NCBI RefSeq assembly: GCF_000721605.1
Contig: NZ_JOIZ01000026.1
Span: forward strand, 1 to 64,000
Direction: 5' to 3'
Length of the DNA stretch: 64,000 nt
Source of the DNA: Streptomyces sp. NRRL S-37
Lineage (GTDB): Bacteria; Actinomycetota; Actinomycetes; Streptomycetales; Streptomycetaceae
This document shows positions 8,651 through 19,370 of the stretch, piece after piece. Position 1 is the stretch's first letter; each line of letters begins with the position of its first letter. Made by a program: the position numbers and the translations under genes. The notes under the pieces were generated by a model. It ran no database searches. It was not told where the DNA came from and saw nothing but the letters and a program-made list of their open reading frames with translations.

Positions 8651-8680
8651 TTGAAATTCCGCGGATCGCGTGCCTACGGT
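8651..8680 (+). promoter_or_regulatory. predicted rpfA promoter
   Basis: TTGAAA (8651-8656), an 18-base spacer and TACGGT (8675-8680). Transcription would start near 8687, giving a leader of about 240 bases that contains the whole riboswitch. Confidence 0.55.
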
Positions 8681-8756
8681 CGTGACCGCTCGCCACCGCG
8701 GGCCCCGGCTGCCGCCACGCCGAATCCTGCCAGTGGCAGCACGGGAACAGTCGTCG

Positions 8757-11172
<2,416 letters not shown>

Positions 11173-11213
11173 GCACAGCAAGGGCTGACCCGCCCCGTAA
11201 GGCGGCGTCGTAC

Positions 11214-11256
11214 GTACGTCCCCGTACCCGGTCCCGTACCGTGTGCGGGGACGTAC
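11214..11256 (+). terminator. stem-loop between eno and divIC
   Basis: GTACGTCCCCG (11214-11224) pairs perfectly with CGGGGACGTAC (11246-11256) across a 21-base loop, just before divIC. No T-run follows, so it could be an eno terminator or attenuator, or a processing element. Confidence 0.5.
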
Positions 11257-11287
11257 ACGCGTAGGACGGTGAACGAGAGGCGGAACC

Positions 11288-11764
11288 ATGGCGGTCAAGG
11301 ACCGGGACCGTTTCTCCACCGCGACCAGGATCCGGCTGATCGGTGAGCAGACCGCCGCCCGGGTCTACCGCTCGCAGACCAAGCGCCAGGCCCGCCGCTC
11401 CCGGCTGACCGGCCGGGCGGCGCTGCTCGCCCTGGTGGTCTGCTCGCTGATCGTCGCCCTCGCCTACCCCATGCGGCAGTACGTCTCCCAGCGCGCGGAC
11501 ATCGCCGACCTCCAGCAGGAGCAGGACGAGGCCCGCCAACGGGTCGAACGGCTGCGCGACATGAAGGCCCGCTGGCAGGACGACGCGTACGCCGAGCAGG
11601 AGATCCGCAGGCGGCTGCATTACGTCCTGCCCGGCGAGACCGGCTACATCGTCATCGACCCGGGTACCGCGAAGCAGTCCCGCGCGGATCTCGACGCCGC
11701 CGACCGCCCCTGGTACGCGAACGTCTGGGACGGCGTCGACCAGGCCGACGCCGCCGGCCAGTGA
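11288..11764 (+). CDS. divIC: septum formation initiator DivIC/FtsB
   Basis: A 158-residue bitopic membrane protein of the division-site complex with FtsL/DivIB. A basic cytoplasmic N-terminus (about 1-45) precedes one transmembrane helix (LLALVVCSLIVALAYPM, about 48-64). A short coiled coil follows (IADLQQEQDEARQRVERLRD, about 75-95), then the conserved WQDDAYAEQEIRRRLHYVLPGE region outside the membrane, typical of the family. ATG 11288 has GAGAGGCGG upstream. Its position between eno and DUF501 is the usual actinobacterial context. Confidence 0.93.
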   Translation: MAVKDRDRFSTATRIRLIGEQTAARVYRSQTKRQARRSRLTGRAALLALVVCSLIVALAYPMRQYVSQRADIADLQQEQDEARQRVERLRDMKARWQDDAYAEQEIRRRLHYVLPGETGYIVIDPGTAKQSRADLDAADRPWYANVWDGVDQADAAGQ

Positions 11765-11794
11765 CCCTTTGCAGAAAGCCGTAGAAAGACACGT

Positions 11795-12328
11795 ATGGAA
11801 ACGCCCCCGCCCACGACTCCGCGCACCGAGCCCACCGACGCGGACGTCGAGGCCTTCAAGCAGCAGCTCGGGCGGCCCCCGCGCGGGCTGCGCGCCATCG
11901 CGCACCGCTGCCCCTGCGGACAGCCGGACGTCGTGGAGACCGCGCCGAGGCTGCCCGACGGCACCCCCTTCCCGACGCTCTACTACCTCACCTGCCCGAA
12001 GGCGAACTCCGCGATCGGGACGCTGGAGGCGAACGGCGTGATGAGGGAGATGACGGAGCGGCTGGCCACCGACCCGGAGCTGGCGGCCGCGTACCGCGCG
12101 GCGCACGAGGACTACATCCGGCGCCGCGACGAGATCCAGGAGCTCAAGAACTTCCCCAGCGCGGGCGGCATGCCCGACCGGGTGAAGTGCCTGCACGTGC
12201 TGGTCGCCCACTCGCTGGCCGCGGGCCCCGGCGTCAACCCGCTGGGCGACGAGGCGCTGGCGATGCTGCCCGAGTGGTGGCGCAAGGGCGCCTGCGTGAC
12301 GCTGCCCGAGAAGGAGGACGGCCGGTGA
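11795..12328 (+). CDS. DUF501 family protein
   Basis: A 177-residue conserved protein of unknown biochemical role, found in actinobacteria between divIC and ppx. The Cys-containing motifs HRCPCGQPDVV (about residue 36) and YYLTCPKAN (about 67) and the later GGMPDRVKCLHVLVAHSLA (about 130) and NPLGDEAL are the hallmarks of DUF501. The four Cys could bind a metal (inference). ATG 11795 starts 31 bases after divIC. The stop overlaps the GTG of the next gene (GTGA 12325-12328), indicating translational coupling with the phosphatase. Confidence 0.9.
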   Translation: METPPPTTPRTEPTDADVEAFKQQLGRPPRGLRAIAHRCPCGQPDVVETAPRLPDGTPFPTLYYLTCPKANSAIGTLEANGVMREMTERLATDPELAAAYRAAHEDYIRRRDEIQELKNFPSAGGMPDRVKCLHVLVAHSLAAGPGVNPLGDEALAMLPEWWRKGACVTLPEKEDGR

Positions 12329-13266
12329 ACCGGGTCGCCGCCATCGACTGCGGGACGAACTCCATCCGGCTGCTGGTGGCCGACGTGGACCCGGAGACCG
12401 GTGAACTCACCGATCTGGACCGCCGTATGACGATCGTACGGCTCGGTCAGGGCGTCGACCGTACGGGCCGGCTGGCGCCCGAGGCGCTGGAGCGGACCTT
12501 CGCCGCCTGCCGCGAGTACGCGGAGGTCATCAAGGAGCACGGGGCGGAGCGCCTGCGCTTCGTCGCCACCTCCGCCTCCCGCGACGCCGGGAACCGCGAC
12601 GCGTTCGTGCGCGGGGTGGTGGACATCCTGGGCGTGGAGCCCGAGGTCATCACCGGTGACCAGGAGGCCGAGTTCTCCTTCACCGGAGCCACCAAGGAGC
12701 TGACGGGCCGAGCCGATCTGCGCCGCCCGTTCCTGGTCGTGGACATCGGCGGCGGCTCGACCGAGTTCGTCGTGGGCGACGACCACGTGCGCGCCGCCCG
12801 CTCCGTGGACGTCGGCTGCGTACGGATGACCGAGCGGCACCTGGTGCGGGACGGCGCCGTGACGGACCCGCCGACGGAGGAGCAGATCGCGGCGATGCGC
12901 GCCGACATCGAGGCCGCCCTCGACCACGCCGAGGAGACGGTTCCGCTGCGCGAGGCGCACACCCTGGTCGGCCTGGCCGGCTCGGTCACGACCGTGTCGG
13001 CGATCGCGCAGGACCTGCCCGCGTACGACTCGACGGCCATCCACCACTCCCGGATCTCCCGCGACCGCGTCCGCGAGATCACCGAGTGGCTGCTGCGCTC
13101 CACCCACGCCGAGCGCGCGGCGGTGCCCTCCATGCACCCGGGCCGGGTCGACGTGATCGGCGCCGGGGCCCTGGTCCTCCTGGCGATCATGGAGCGGATC
13201 GGCGCGGAGGAGGTCGTGGTGTCGGAGCACGACATCCTCGACGGCATCGCCTGGTCCGTGGCTTAG
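12325..13266 (+). CDS. Ppx/GppA family exopolyphosphatase / guanosine pentaphosphatase
   Basis: A 313-residue member of the short actinobacterial Ppx/GppA group (ASKHA fold), acting on inorganic polyphosphate and/or pppGpp. The phosphate-1 motif AAIDCGTNSIRLLV (about residue 5), the catalytic Glu region GDQEAEFSFTGA (about 110), the phosphate-2 motif VVDIGGGSTEFVV (about 137) and the adenosine-type GLAGSVTT (about 215) are intact. It lacks the C-terminal HD-like domain of E. coli GppA. GTG 12325 overlaps the DUF501 stop, with AAGGAGG at 12311-12317. Which substrate dominates cannot be told from sequence. Confidence 0.92.
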   Translation: MNRVAAIDCGTNSIRLLVADVDPETGELTDLDRRMTIVRLGQGVDRTGRLAPEALERTFAACREYAEVIKEHGAERLRFVATSASRDAGNRDAFVRGVVDILGVEPEVITGDQEAEFSFTGATKELTGRADLRRPFLVVDIGGGSTEFVVGDDHVRAARSVDVGCVRMTERHLVRDGAVTDPPTEEQIAAMRADIEAALDHAEETVPLREAHTLVGLAGSVTTVSAIAQDLPAYDSTAIHHSRISRDRVREITEWLLRSTHAERAAVPSMHPGRVDVIGAGALVLLAIMERIGAEEVVVSEHDILDGIAWSVA

Positions 13267-13330
13267 CTCCCCTTCGTCACTGGTCAGCGGCACTCCACTG
13301 AGCAGTCGGGGCAGCGTTTGAGCGGTGTCC

Positions 13331-13349
13331 GGGGGCCCTTCGGGGCCCC
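13331..13349 (+). terminator. hairpin after ppx
   Basis: GGGGCC (13332-13337) pairs with GGCCCC (13344-13349) around a short loop, followed at once by a second small hairpin CGGCGGGGCTCCGCCG (13351-13366). No T-run. It is a probable stop for the eno-divIC-DUF501-ppx unit. Confidence 0.5.
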
Positions 13350-13373
13350 TCGGCGGGGCTCCGCCGGGAAAGT

Positions 13374-13391
13374 TCGTGAAGTTCTTCACAA
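13374..13391. promoter_or_regulatory. Rex operator (ROP) upstream of ndh
   Basis: TCGTGAAGTTCTTCACAA matches the Rex consensus TTGTGAANNNNTTCACAA at all but one of 14 defined positions. Rex is the NADH/NAD+-sensing repressor of respiratory genes in Streptomyces, and ndh is, from memory, a known target. The site lies 317 bases before the ndh start. Confidence 0.8.
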
Positions 13392-13656
13392 GGAATTGGC
13401 CCCGGGAGAACGAAGAACTGATCCCGGTTGACCCATTCGGGCCCTCAACACCCCTTTGAACACGTTCAGAAGGTGAGGGCAGGTGTCTCGCCAGAGGGCA
13501 TCGTACGGCTTCGGCGGCCGGTCTCACAGCACCGCTCGACCGGCAGAGAGGCAGCTCACGCGGCATTGACAACGTCCCGTGCGGGGTGCCGGTTCCCGTT
13601 TCGCGCTGTGATCTGGATCAAGAAACGCGGGATGGTAACACAGGCCCTGTCGAAGC

Positions 13657-13701
13657 TTGTGAAGGGGCGCACGAGGTACCCCCCTGAAGCGGGTGGATAC
13701 T
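13657..13701 (+). promoter_or_regulatory. proximal ndh promoter with a degenerate Rex-like half-site
   Basis: TTGTGAA (13657-13663), GGGG, then CGCACGA (13668-13674) keeps one perfect Rex half-site and a decayed partner (11 of 14 positions). Just downstream, GATACT (13696-13701) sits seven bases before ATG 13709, suggesting a leaderless transcript. Repressor bound here would overlap the -35 region. Confidence 0.45.
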
Positions 13702-13708
13702 CGATGGC

Positions 13709-15100
13709 ATGAGCACCACGGAGCGTCCCAGGATCCTCGTAGTAGGCGGTGGGTACGTAGGCCTGTACGCAGCTCGGCGCATCCAGAAGAAGATGCGTTA
13801 CGGCGAGGCGACCGTCACCGTCGTCGACCCGCGGTCGTACATGACCTACCAGCCCTTCCTCCCCGAAGCCGCCGCCGGCAGCATCTCCCCCCGGCACGTC
13901 GTCGTACCCCTGCGACGCGTGCTTCCCAAGGCGGAGGTCCTCACCGGCCGGGTCACCACCATCGACCAGGACCGCAAGGTCGCCACCGTCGCGCCGCTGG
14001 TCGGCGAGGCGTACGAGCTGCCCTTCGACTACCTGGTCATCGCGATGGGCGCGGTCTCCCGCACCTTCCCGATCCCCGGCCTCGCCGAGCAGGGCATCGG
14101 CATGAAGGGCATCGAGGAGGCCATCGGCCTGCGCAACCACGTCCTCGAGCAGCTCGACAAGGCCGACTCCACCACGGACGAGGAGATCCGGCGCAAGGCG
14201 CTCACCTTCGTCTTCGTGGGCGGCGGCTTCGCCGGCGCGGAGACCATCGGCGAGGTCGAGGACATGGCCCGGGACGCGGCCAAGTACTACAAGAACGTGT
14301 CCCGTGAGGACATGCGCTTCATCCTCGTCGACGCCGCCGACAAGATCCTCCCCGAGGTCGGTCCCAAGCTCGGCGCGTACGGCAAGGAGCACCTCGAGGG
14401 CCGCGGCGTCGAGGTCTACCTGTCCACGTCGATGGACTCCTGCGTCGACGGCCACGTGGTGCTGAAGAACGGCCTCGAGGTCGACTCCCACACGATCGTG
14501 TGGACGGCGGGCGTCAAGCCGAACCCGGTGCTGTCCCGCTTCGGCCTGCCGCTGGGCCCGCGCGGTCACGTCGACACCGAGCCGACGCTCCAGGTCAAGG
14601 GCACCGACTACATCTGGGCCGCGGGCGACAACGCCCAGGTCCCGGACCTCGTGGGCCGCGACGCCGGCAACGAGAACGCCTGGTGCCCGCCGAACGCCCA
14701 GCACGCGCTGCGCCAGGCCAAGGTCCTCGGCGACAACGTGGTCTCCGGCATGCGGGGCTTCCCGCAGAAGAAGTACCGCCACGCCAACAAGGGCGCGGTG
14801 GCGGGCCTCGGCCTGCACAAGGGCGTGGCGATGATCGTCATGGGCAAGATGAAGATCAAGCTCAAGGGCCGGCTCGCCTGGTACATGCACCGCGGCTACC
14901 ACGGCATGGCCATGCCGACCTGGAACCGCAAGATCCGCGTCTTCGCCGACTGGACCCTCGGCATGTTCCTCAAGCGTGAGGTCGTGTCCCTGGGCGCGAT
15001 CGAGTCGCCGCGCGAGGAGTTCTACGAGGCCGCGAAGCCGGCGCCGGCTCCGGCCGCCGCCCAGCAGGAACCGAAGAAGACCGAGGCCAAGGCTTCCTGA
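13709..15100 (+). CDS. ndh: type II NADH dehydrogenase
   Basis: A 463-residue non-proton-pumping NADH:menaquinone oxidoreductase on the inner face of the membrane. The FAD-binding motif VVGGGYVGLYAARR is at the N-terminus (about residue 11), the NADH-binding FVFVGGGFAGAETIGEVED near 167, and the second FAD motif YIWAAGDNAQVPD near 305. The C-terminus has the amphipathic region typical of NDH-2 membrane attachment, then a Pro/Ala/Lys tail. There is no proper Shine-Dalgarno and GATACT sits seven bases upstream, so translation may be leaderless. A Rex operator upstream links it to NADH redox state. Confidence 0.95.
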   Translation: MSTTERPRILVVGGGYVGLYAARRIQKKMRYGEATVTVVDPRSYMTYQPFLPEAAAGSISPRHVVVPLRRVLPKAEVLTGRVTTIDQDRKVATVAPLVGEAYELPFDYLVIAMGAVSRTFPIPGLAEQGIGMKGIEEAIGLRNHVLEQLDKADSTTDEEIRRKALTFVFVGGGFAGAETIGEVEDMARDAAKYYKNVSREDMRFILVDAADKILPEVGPKLGAYGKEHLEGRGVEVYLSTSMDSCVDGHVVLKNGLEVDSHTIVWTAGVKPNPVLSRFGLPLGPRGHVDTEPTLQVKGTDYIWAAGDNAQVPDLVGRDAGNENAWCPPNAQHALRQAKVLGDNVVSGMRGFPQKKYRHANKGAVAGLGLHKGVAMIVMGKMKIKLKGRLAWYMHRGYHGMAMPTWNRKIRVFADWTLGMFLKREVVSLGAIESPREEFYEAAKPAPAPAAAQQEPKKTEAKAS

Positions 15101-15114
15101 CCTCCGGTCACCCT

Positions 15115-15158
15115 CCGAAGGGGCCACCCGCCATCCGTGGTGCGGGCGGCCCCTTCGG
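15115..15158 (+). terminator. terminator after ndh
   Basis: CCGAAGGGGCC (15115-15125) pairs with GGCCCCTTCGG (15148-15158), and the inner part can pair further (CCCGCC with GGGCGG-type). No T-run follows. Confidence 0.65.
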
Positions 15159-15345
15159 CGTTTCCGGGGGCCGGCGGGCCCCTTCCGGCTCGCTGAGCCG
15201 GAAGGGCGAAGCCCACAGGGCTCGCTCCCGCGTGTGCGATCCGGCGTTTTGCCCAGGAACGACGCGTGCCGGGGATTACCGATCCGCCCTCAAGTGCTTA
15301 TGTGAGGAGGACATTCCGGGATTCCCCGTCACGGAGGTGTACACC

Positions 15346-16653
15346 ATGCCGGACGCCGCCTCGCGGCTGAAAGGTCACGTCGAACAGCTGATCAACGCCC
15401 CCCTCCCCGTCCGCGTCCGCGCCTGGGACGGCTCACAGGCCGGTCCCCCGGACGCCCCGGCCCTGGTCGTACGCAACCGCCGGGCCCTGCGCCACCTGCT
15501 CTTCAAGCCGGGCGAACTCGGTCTCGCCCGTGCCTGGGTGGCCGGTGACCTCACCGTCGAGGGCGACCTCTACACCGTCCTCGACCGGCTCGCCGGCTTC
15601 GTCTGGGAGCGCGGTGAGGACGCCCGTACCCTCGCCCAGGCCCTGCGCGACCCCGCCTTCCGCTCCGCCGCCCGCGGACTGATCGTCCTCGCCGGCCTCC
15701 CGCTGCCGCCCGCCCCGCCCCGCGAGGAGGCCCGCCGCCCCCGCCGCGGCCTGCACACCAGGCACAGCGACCGGCGCGCCGTCAGCCACCACTACGACGT
15801 CGGCAACGACTTCTACGAGATCGTCCTCGGCCCGTCCATGGTGTACTCCTGCGCCTACTGGCCCGCCCCGCCCCCGCGGGGCACCCTCGAACAGGCCCAG
15901 CACGACAAACTCGGACTCGTCGCCCGCAAGCTCGCCTTGAAACCCGGTCAGCGCCTGCTGGACGTCGGCTGCGGCTGGGGCTCCCTGGCCGTCCACGCCG
16001 CCCGCGACCACGGCGTGAACGTCGTCGGCGTCACCCTCTCCCACGAACAGGCCGCCTACGCCCGCAAGCACGTCGCCGACGAGGGCCTGACCGACCGCGT
16101 CGAGATCCGCGTCCAGGACTACCGCGACGTCACGGACGGCCCGTACGACGCCGTCTCCTCCATCGGCATGGCCGAACACGTCGGCTCCGAGCGCTACCTG
16201 GAGTACGCCACCGTCCTGCACCGCCTCCTCAAGCCGGGCGGACGGCTGCTGAACCACCAGATCGCGCGCCGCCCGCAGCGGGACGAGACGTCGTACCAGG
16301 TGGACCCCTTCATCGACGCCTACGTCTTCCCCGACGGCGAACTCGCCCCGCTGGGCACCACGGTGTCCCTGCTGGAACGTTCCGGCTTCGAGGTGCGCGA
16401 CGTCGAGTCGATCCGCGAGCACTACGCGCTCACCCTGCGCCGCTGGGTGGCGAACCTGGAGGCCGACTGGGCCCGCGCGGTGTCGCTCGCCGGCCCGGGA
16501 CGGGCCCGCGTCTGGCTGCTGTACATGGCCGCCTCCGCCCTCGCCTTCGAACGCAACCGCATCGGCGTCAACCAGGTCCTCGCCGTCAGGACGCCCGACT
16601 CCGGCGCCTCCGGGATGCCGTTGCGGTCCCGCGTGTGGGGCACGCCCGGCTGA
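15346..16653 (+). CDS. cyclopropane-fatty-acyl-phospholipid synthase family methyltransferase
   Basis: A 435-residue AdoMet-dependent enzyme of the CFA/mycolic-cyclopropane family that would transfer methylene to unsaturated acyl chains in the membrane. An N-terminal CFA-specific segment (about 1-150; FKPGELGLARAWVAGDLTVEGDL) is followed by HHYDVGNDFYEIVLGPSMVYSCAYW, the AdoMet motif LLDVGCGWGSLAVHAA (about 205) and the active-site stretch SSIGMAEHVG. ATG 15346 follows GGAGGT (15333-15338). It converges on the ABC permease gene. It could instead be a tuberculostearic-acid-type methyltransferase, but the N-terminal region favours CFA synthase. Confidence 0.88.
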   Translation: MPDAASRLKGHVEQLINAPLPVRVRAWDGSQAGPPDAPALVVRNRRALRHLLFKPGELGLARAWVAGDLTVEGDLYTVLDRLAGFVWERGEDARTLAQALRDPAFRSAARGLIVLAGLPLPPAPPREEARRPRRGLHTRHSDRRAVSHHYDVGNDFYEIVLGPSMVYSCAYWPAPPPRGTLEQAQHDKLGLVARKLALKPGQRLLDVGCGWGSLAVHAARDHGVNVVGVTLSHEQAAYARKHVADEGLTDRVEIRVQDYRDVTDGPYDAVSSIGMAEHVGSERYLEYATVLHRLLKPGGRLLNHQIARRPQRDETSYQVDPFIDAYVFPDGELAPLGTTVSLLERSGFEVRDVESIREHYALTLRRWVANLEADWARAVSLAGPGRARVWLLYMAASALAFERNRIGVNQVLAVRTPDSGASGMPLRSRVWGTPG

Positions 16654-16675
16654 GCCCGGTCCGCACCCGACGCGA

Positions 16676-16708
16676 AGGGCCGGGCCCCCGTACGGGAAGC
16701 CCGGCCCT
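16676..16708. terminator. bidirectional terminator between cfa and the ABC permease
   Basis: AGGGCCGGGC (16676-16685) and GCCCGGCCCT (16699-16708) form a perfect 10-bp stem between convergent genes. Confidence 0.7.
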
Positions 16709-16731
16709 CGGTGTGCCGCGTCGCGACGAGG

Positions 16732-19263
16732 TCACTCGGCCTTGATCGCGCTCAGCATGTTCAGCCGGGCGGCGTTGCGGGCCGGCCACAGCGCGGCCAG
16801 GACGCCCACCAGACCGGCCAGCACCACGAAGATCCCGATCCGGTCCCAGGGCAGGACCAGCGTGTACCCCGGGATCTCCTCGGCGATGGTCTCGCCGATC
16901 GCCCAGCCGAGGAACGTGCCGAGACCGATGCCGACCACCGCGCCGAACACCGAGATGACGACGGCCTCCAGCCGGACCATCCGCTTCACCCGGCGTCGGT
17001 CCAGACCGATCGCCCGCAGCATGCCGATCTCCTGCTGCCGTTCGAAGACGGACATCGCGAGGGTGTTGACGACGCCGAGCACCGCGATGATCAGCGCCAT
17101 CGCCAGCAGCCCGTACATGACGTTCAGCAGGGTGTTGATGGCGCCGCCGAACTCGTCGCGGATGTCCTGCCGGTCCATGACGGTGATCGCGGGGTTGTCG
17201 CCCAGCGCGTCGACGAGGACCTTCTCGTTCGCCGCGGACTGGCCGCCGTCGACCTTCACGAAGATCTGCGGGATGTACGGCTTCGCCTCGTGCTTGTTCA
17301 CCACGGCGGTGTCGATGAGGACGGGGGAGAGGAACTCGCTGTCCTTGTAGACGGCGCCGACCGTCAGCGTCGCCTTCTTCTCGTCGGCGAAGGTGAAGGG
17401 GATGCGGTCGCCGGGCTTCCAGCCCCTGCTCTCGGCCGTCTTCTCGGCGACCGCGATCCGCCCCTCGGCGAGCGAGCCGATGTCGCCGCTGACGACGTCG
17501 ACGGTCAGGACCTGCTGGATGTCGCCCGGGGTGACCGCGGAGGCGGAGACGTAGTCGTCACCGGCCTGGAGGTAGGCGTCCTGCTGCGGTGAGAGGGCCG
17601 AGACGCCCTCGGCCTTCTCCAGCGCGGTCAGCGCGGACCGGTCGAGGTCGCCGCCGTTGGCCATCGAGACCATGTAGTCGGCCTTGATGTTGTCCGTGGT
17701 CATCTTGTCGAGGGCGGCGCCGACCGTGACGCCGAGCACCGACAGGCCGGTCACCAGCGTCAGGCCGATCGCCAGCGCCGAGGCGGTGGCGCCGGTGCGG
17801 CGCGGGTTGCGGACCGCGTTCTGGCCGGCCAGCTTGCCGGCCACGCCGAAGGGGCCGACGAGCAGCGGACGGACGAGTGCGATCACGGGCCGGGACAGCA
17901 GCGGGATCAGGATGATCACGCCGATCAGGGCGAGGAACGCGCCCGCGCCGATGTACATCCGGCCGTCGTCGCCGCCGGTCGAGGCGCCCGCCACGATCCC
18001 CGCCGCGCCGAGGGCGGTGATCGCCGCACCGATGGAGTTGCGCAGCACCAGCGACTTGGTGGTGGCCACCGCGTGGACGCTGTTCATCGCCGCCACCGGC
18101 GGGATCTTCGCGGCCCGGCGGCCGGGCAGCCAGGCGGCGAACACCGTGATCAGCACGCCCACCGCGAACGCCGCGACCACGGGGGTGGCGGACAGGACCA
18201 GCGGGCCGTCGGGCATCTTCATGCCGAACGCGGCCATGCCGGAGCGCAGTGCGACGGCCAGACCGACGCCGAGGGCGAAGCCGACGGCCGAGGCCACCAG
18301 ACCCACCAGCGCGGCCTCGGCGAGCACCGAGCGGGTGATCTGCCGGCGGGACGCGCCGACGGCGCGCATCAGGGCGACCTCCTTGGTGCGCTGGGCGACC
18401 AGCATCGTGAACGTGTTGGAGATCAGGAAGACGCCCACGAAGAGCGCGATGCCCGCGAAGCCGAGCAGGATCTGCTTGAGGTTGCCCATGCCCTGTTCGA
18501 TCTGGTCGGCCTGCTCGTCCGCGAGCGCCTTGCCGGTCCGCGCCTCCGCGGTGTCCGGCAGCAGCGGCTCGACCGCGGCGAGGATCCTCGCGTCGTCCGC
18601 GCCGGGGGCCGCGACGACGGTGGCCTCCTCGAAGTAGCCCTGCCGGAGGTACTGCTTCTGGGCGACGGCGGTGTCGAAGAGGACGAGGCTGCCGCCGGCG
18701 TTGACGGCGCCGTCCTCGGTGGTGAACACACCACTGAGGGTGTACTCCTTCACCGGGCCGTTGGTCGCGACGCGCACCCGGTCGCCGACCTCGTACTCGC
18801 CCTTGGCCGCGGACTCCTCGTCCAGGGCGATCTGGTCGTCCTTCACCGGGCCGGAGCCGTCGGTGAACGTGTACGCGGTGTCCTTGCCGTCCTTGCCGGG
18901 CGCGAAGTTGGAGCCCTTGTTGGACCAGCCGACGCCGATCAGCTTCCCGTCGGGGTCGGCGACGCCCGCGAAGCCCTCGACGCGGCCGTACACCCCGGCG
19001 ACGCCGTCCACGGCGGAGATCCGGTCGAGGTCCTCGTCGGACAGGCCGGGCGCCTCCTCGGGGTTGTCCGGGTCGGCGTACGAGGTGACGGCGACGGCGA
19101 CGTCGTCGTAGCTCTTCGCCGACTGGTTGCGGAAGGCGTTGGAGAGGGTGTCGGCGAAGACCAGGGTGCCCGACACGAACGCCACGCCGAGCATCACGGC
19201 GAGCACGGTCATCAACAGCCTGGCCTTGTGCGCGAAGACGTTGCGCAAGGCGGTACGGAACAT
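16732..19263 (-). CDS. ABC transporter permease, FtsX/MacB family
   Basis: An 843-residue integral membrane protein, partner of the ATPase gene just upstream. An N-terminal helix (LLMTVLAVMLGVAFVSGTLVF) and a large extracytoplasmic MacB-like domain (about 40-250) precede a three-helix FtsX domain (about 260-400). A further helix pair, a second extracytoplasmic domain (about 510-700) and a second FtsX domain at the C-terminus follow. This duplicated layout is usual for actinobacterial exporters of unknown, often antimicrobial or envelope, substrates. ATG 19263 has only a weak purine-rich AGAGAAGA. No TetR or two-component gene is adjacent to suggest the ligand. Confidence 0.9.
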   Translation of the reverse strand: MFRTALRNVFAHKARLLMTVLAVMLGVAFVSGTLVFADTLSNAFRNQSAKSYDDVAVAVTSYADPDNPEEAPGLSDEDLDRISAVDGVAGVYGRVEGFAGVADPDGKLIGVGWSNKGSNFAPGKDGKDTAYTFTDGSGPVKDDQIALDEESAAKGEYEVGDRVRVATNGPVKEYTLSGVFTTEDGAVNAGGSLVLFDTAVAQKQYLRQGYFEEATVVAAPGADDARILAAVEPLLPDTAEARTGKALADEQADQIEQGMGNLKQILLGFAGIALFVGVFLISNTFTMLVAQRTKEVALMRAVGASRRQITRSVLAEAALVGLVASAVGFALGVGLAVALRSGMAAFGMKMPDGPLVLSATPVVAAFAVGVLITVFAAWLPGRRAAKIPPVAAMNSVHAVATTKSLVLRNSIGAAITALGAAGIVAGASTGGDDGRMYIGAGAFLALIGVIILIPLLSRPVIALVRPLLVGPFGVAGKLAGQNAVRNPRRTGATASALAIGLTLVTGLSVLGVTVGAALDKMTTDNIKADYMVSMANGGDLDRSALTALEKAEGVSALSPQQDAYLQAGDDYVSASAVTPGDIQQVLTVDVVSGDIGSLAEGRIAVAEKTAESRGWKPGDRIPFTFADEKKATLTVGAVYKDSEFLSPVLIDTAVVNKHEAKPYIPQIFVKVDGGQSAANEKVLVDALGDNPAITVMDRQDIRDEFGGAINTLLNVMYGLLAMALIIAVLGVVNTLAMSVFERQQEIGMLRAIGLDRRRVKRMVRLEAVVISVFGAVVGIGLGTFLGWAIGETIAEEIPGYTLVLPWDRIGIFVVLAGLVGVLAALWPARNAARLNMLSAIKAE

Positions 19264-19320
19264 GGGTCTTCTCTGTCCAGACGGTACGGGGGAGGGGCGA
19301 GCGGGCGGCGGGGGCGGGGG

Positions 19321-19370
19321 CGGGTCAGCTGATGCGGCCCTCAGGGGGACGGGTCAGCTGGTGCGGCCCT
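19321..19370. repeat. 21-bp direct repeat at the 3' end of the ABC ATPase gene
   Basis: CGGGTCAGCTGATGCGGCCCT at 19321-19341 recurs at 19350-19370 with one mismatch. The second copy covers the last codons and stop of the ATPase, so the first is a duplicated gene end. Confidence 0.75.
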
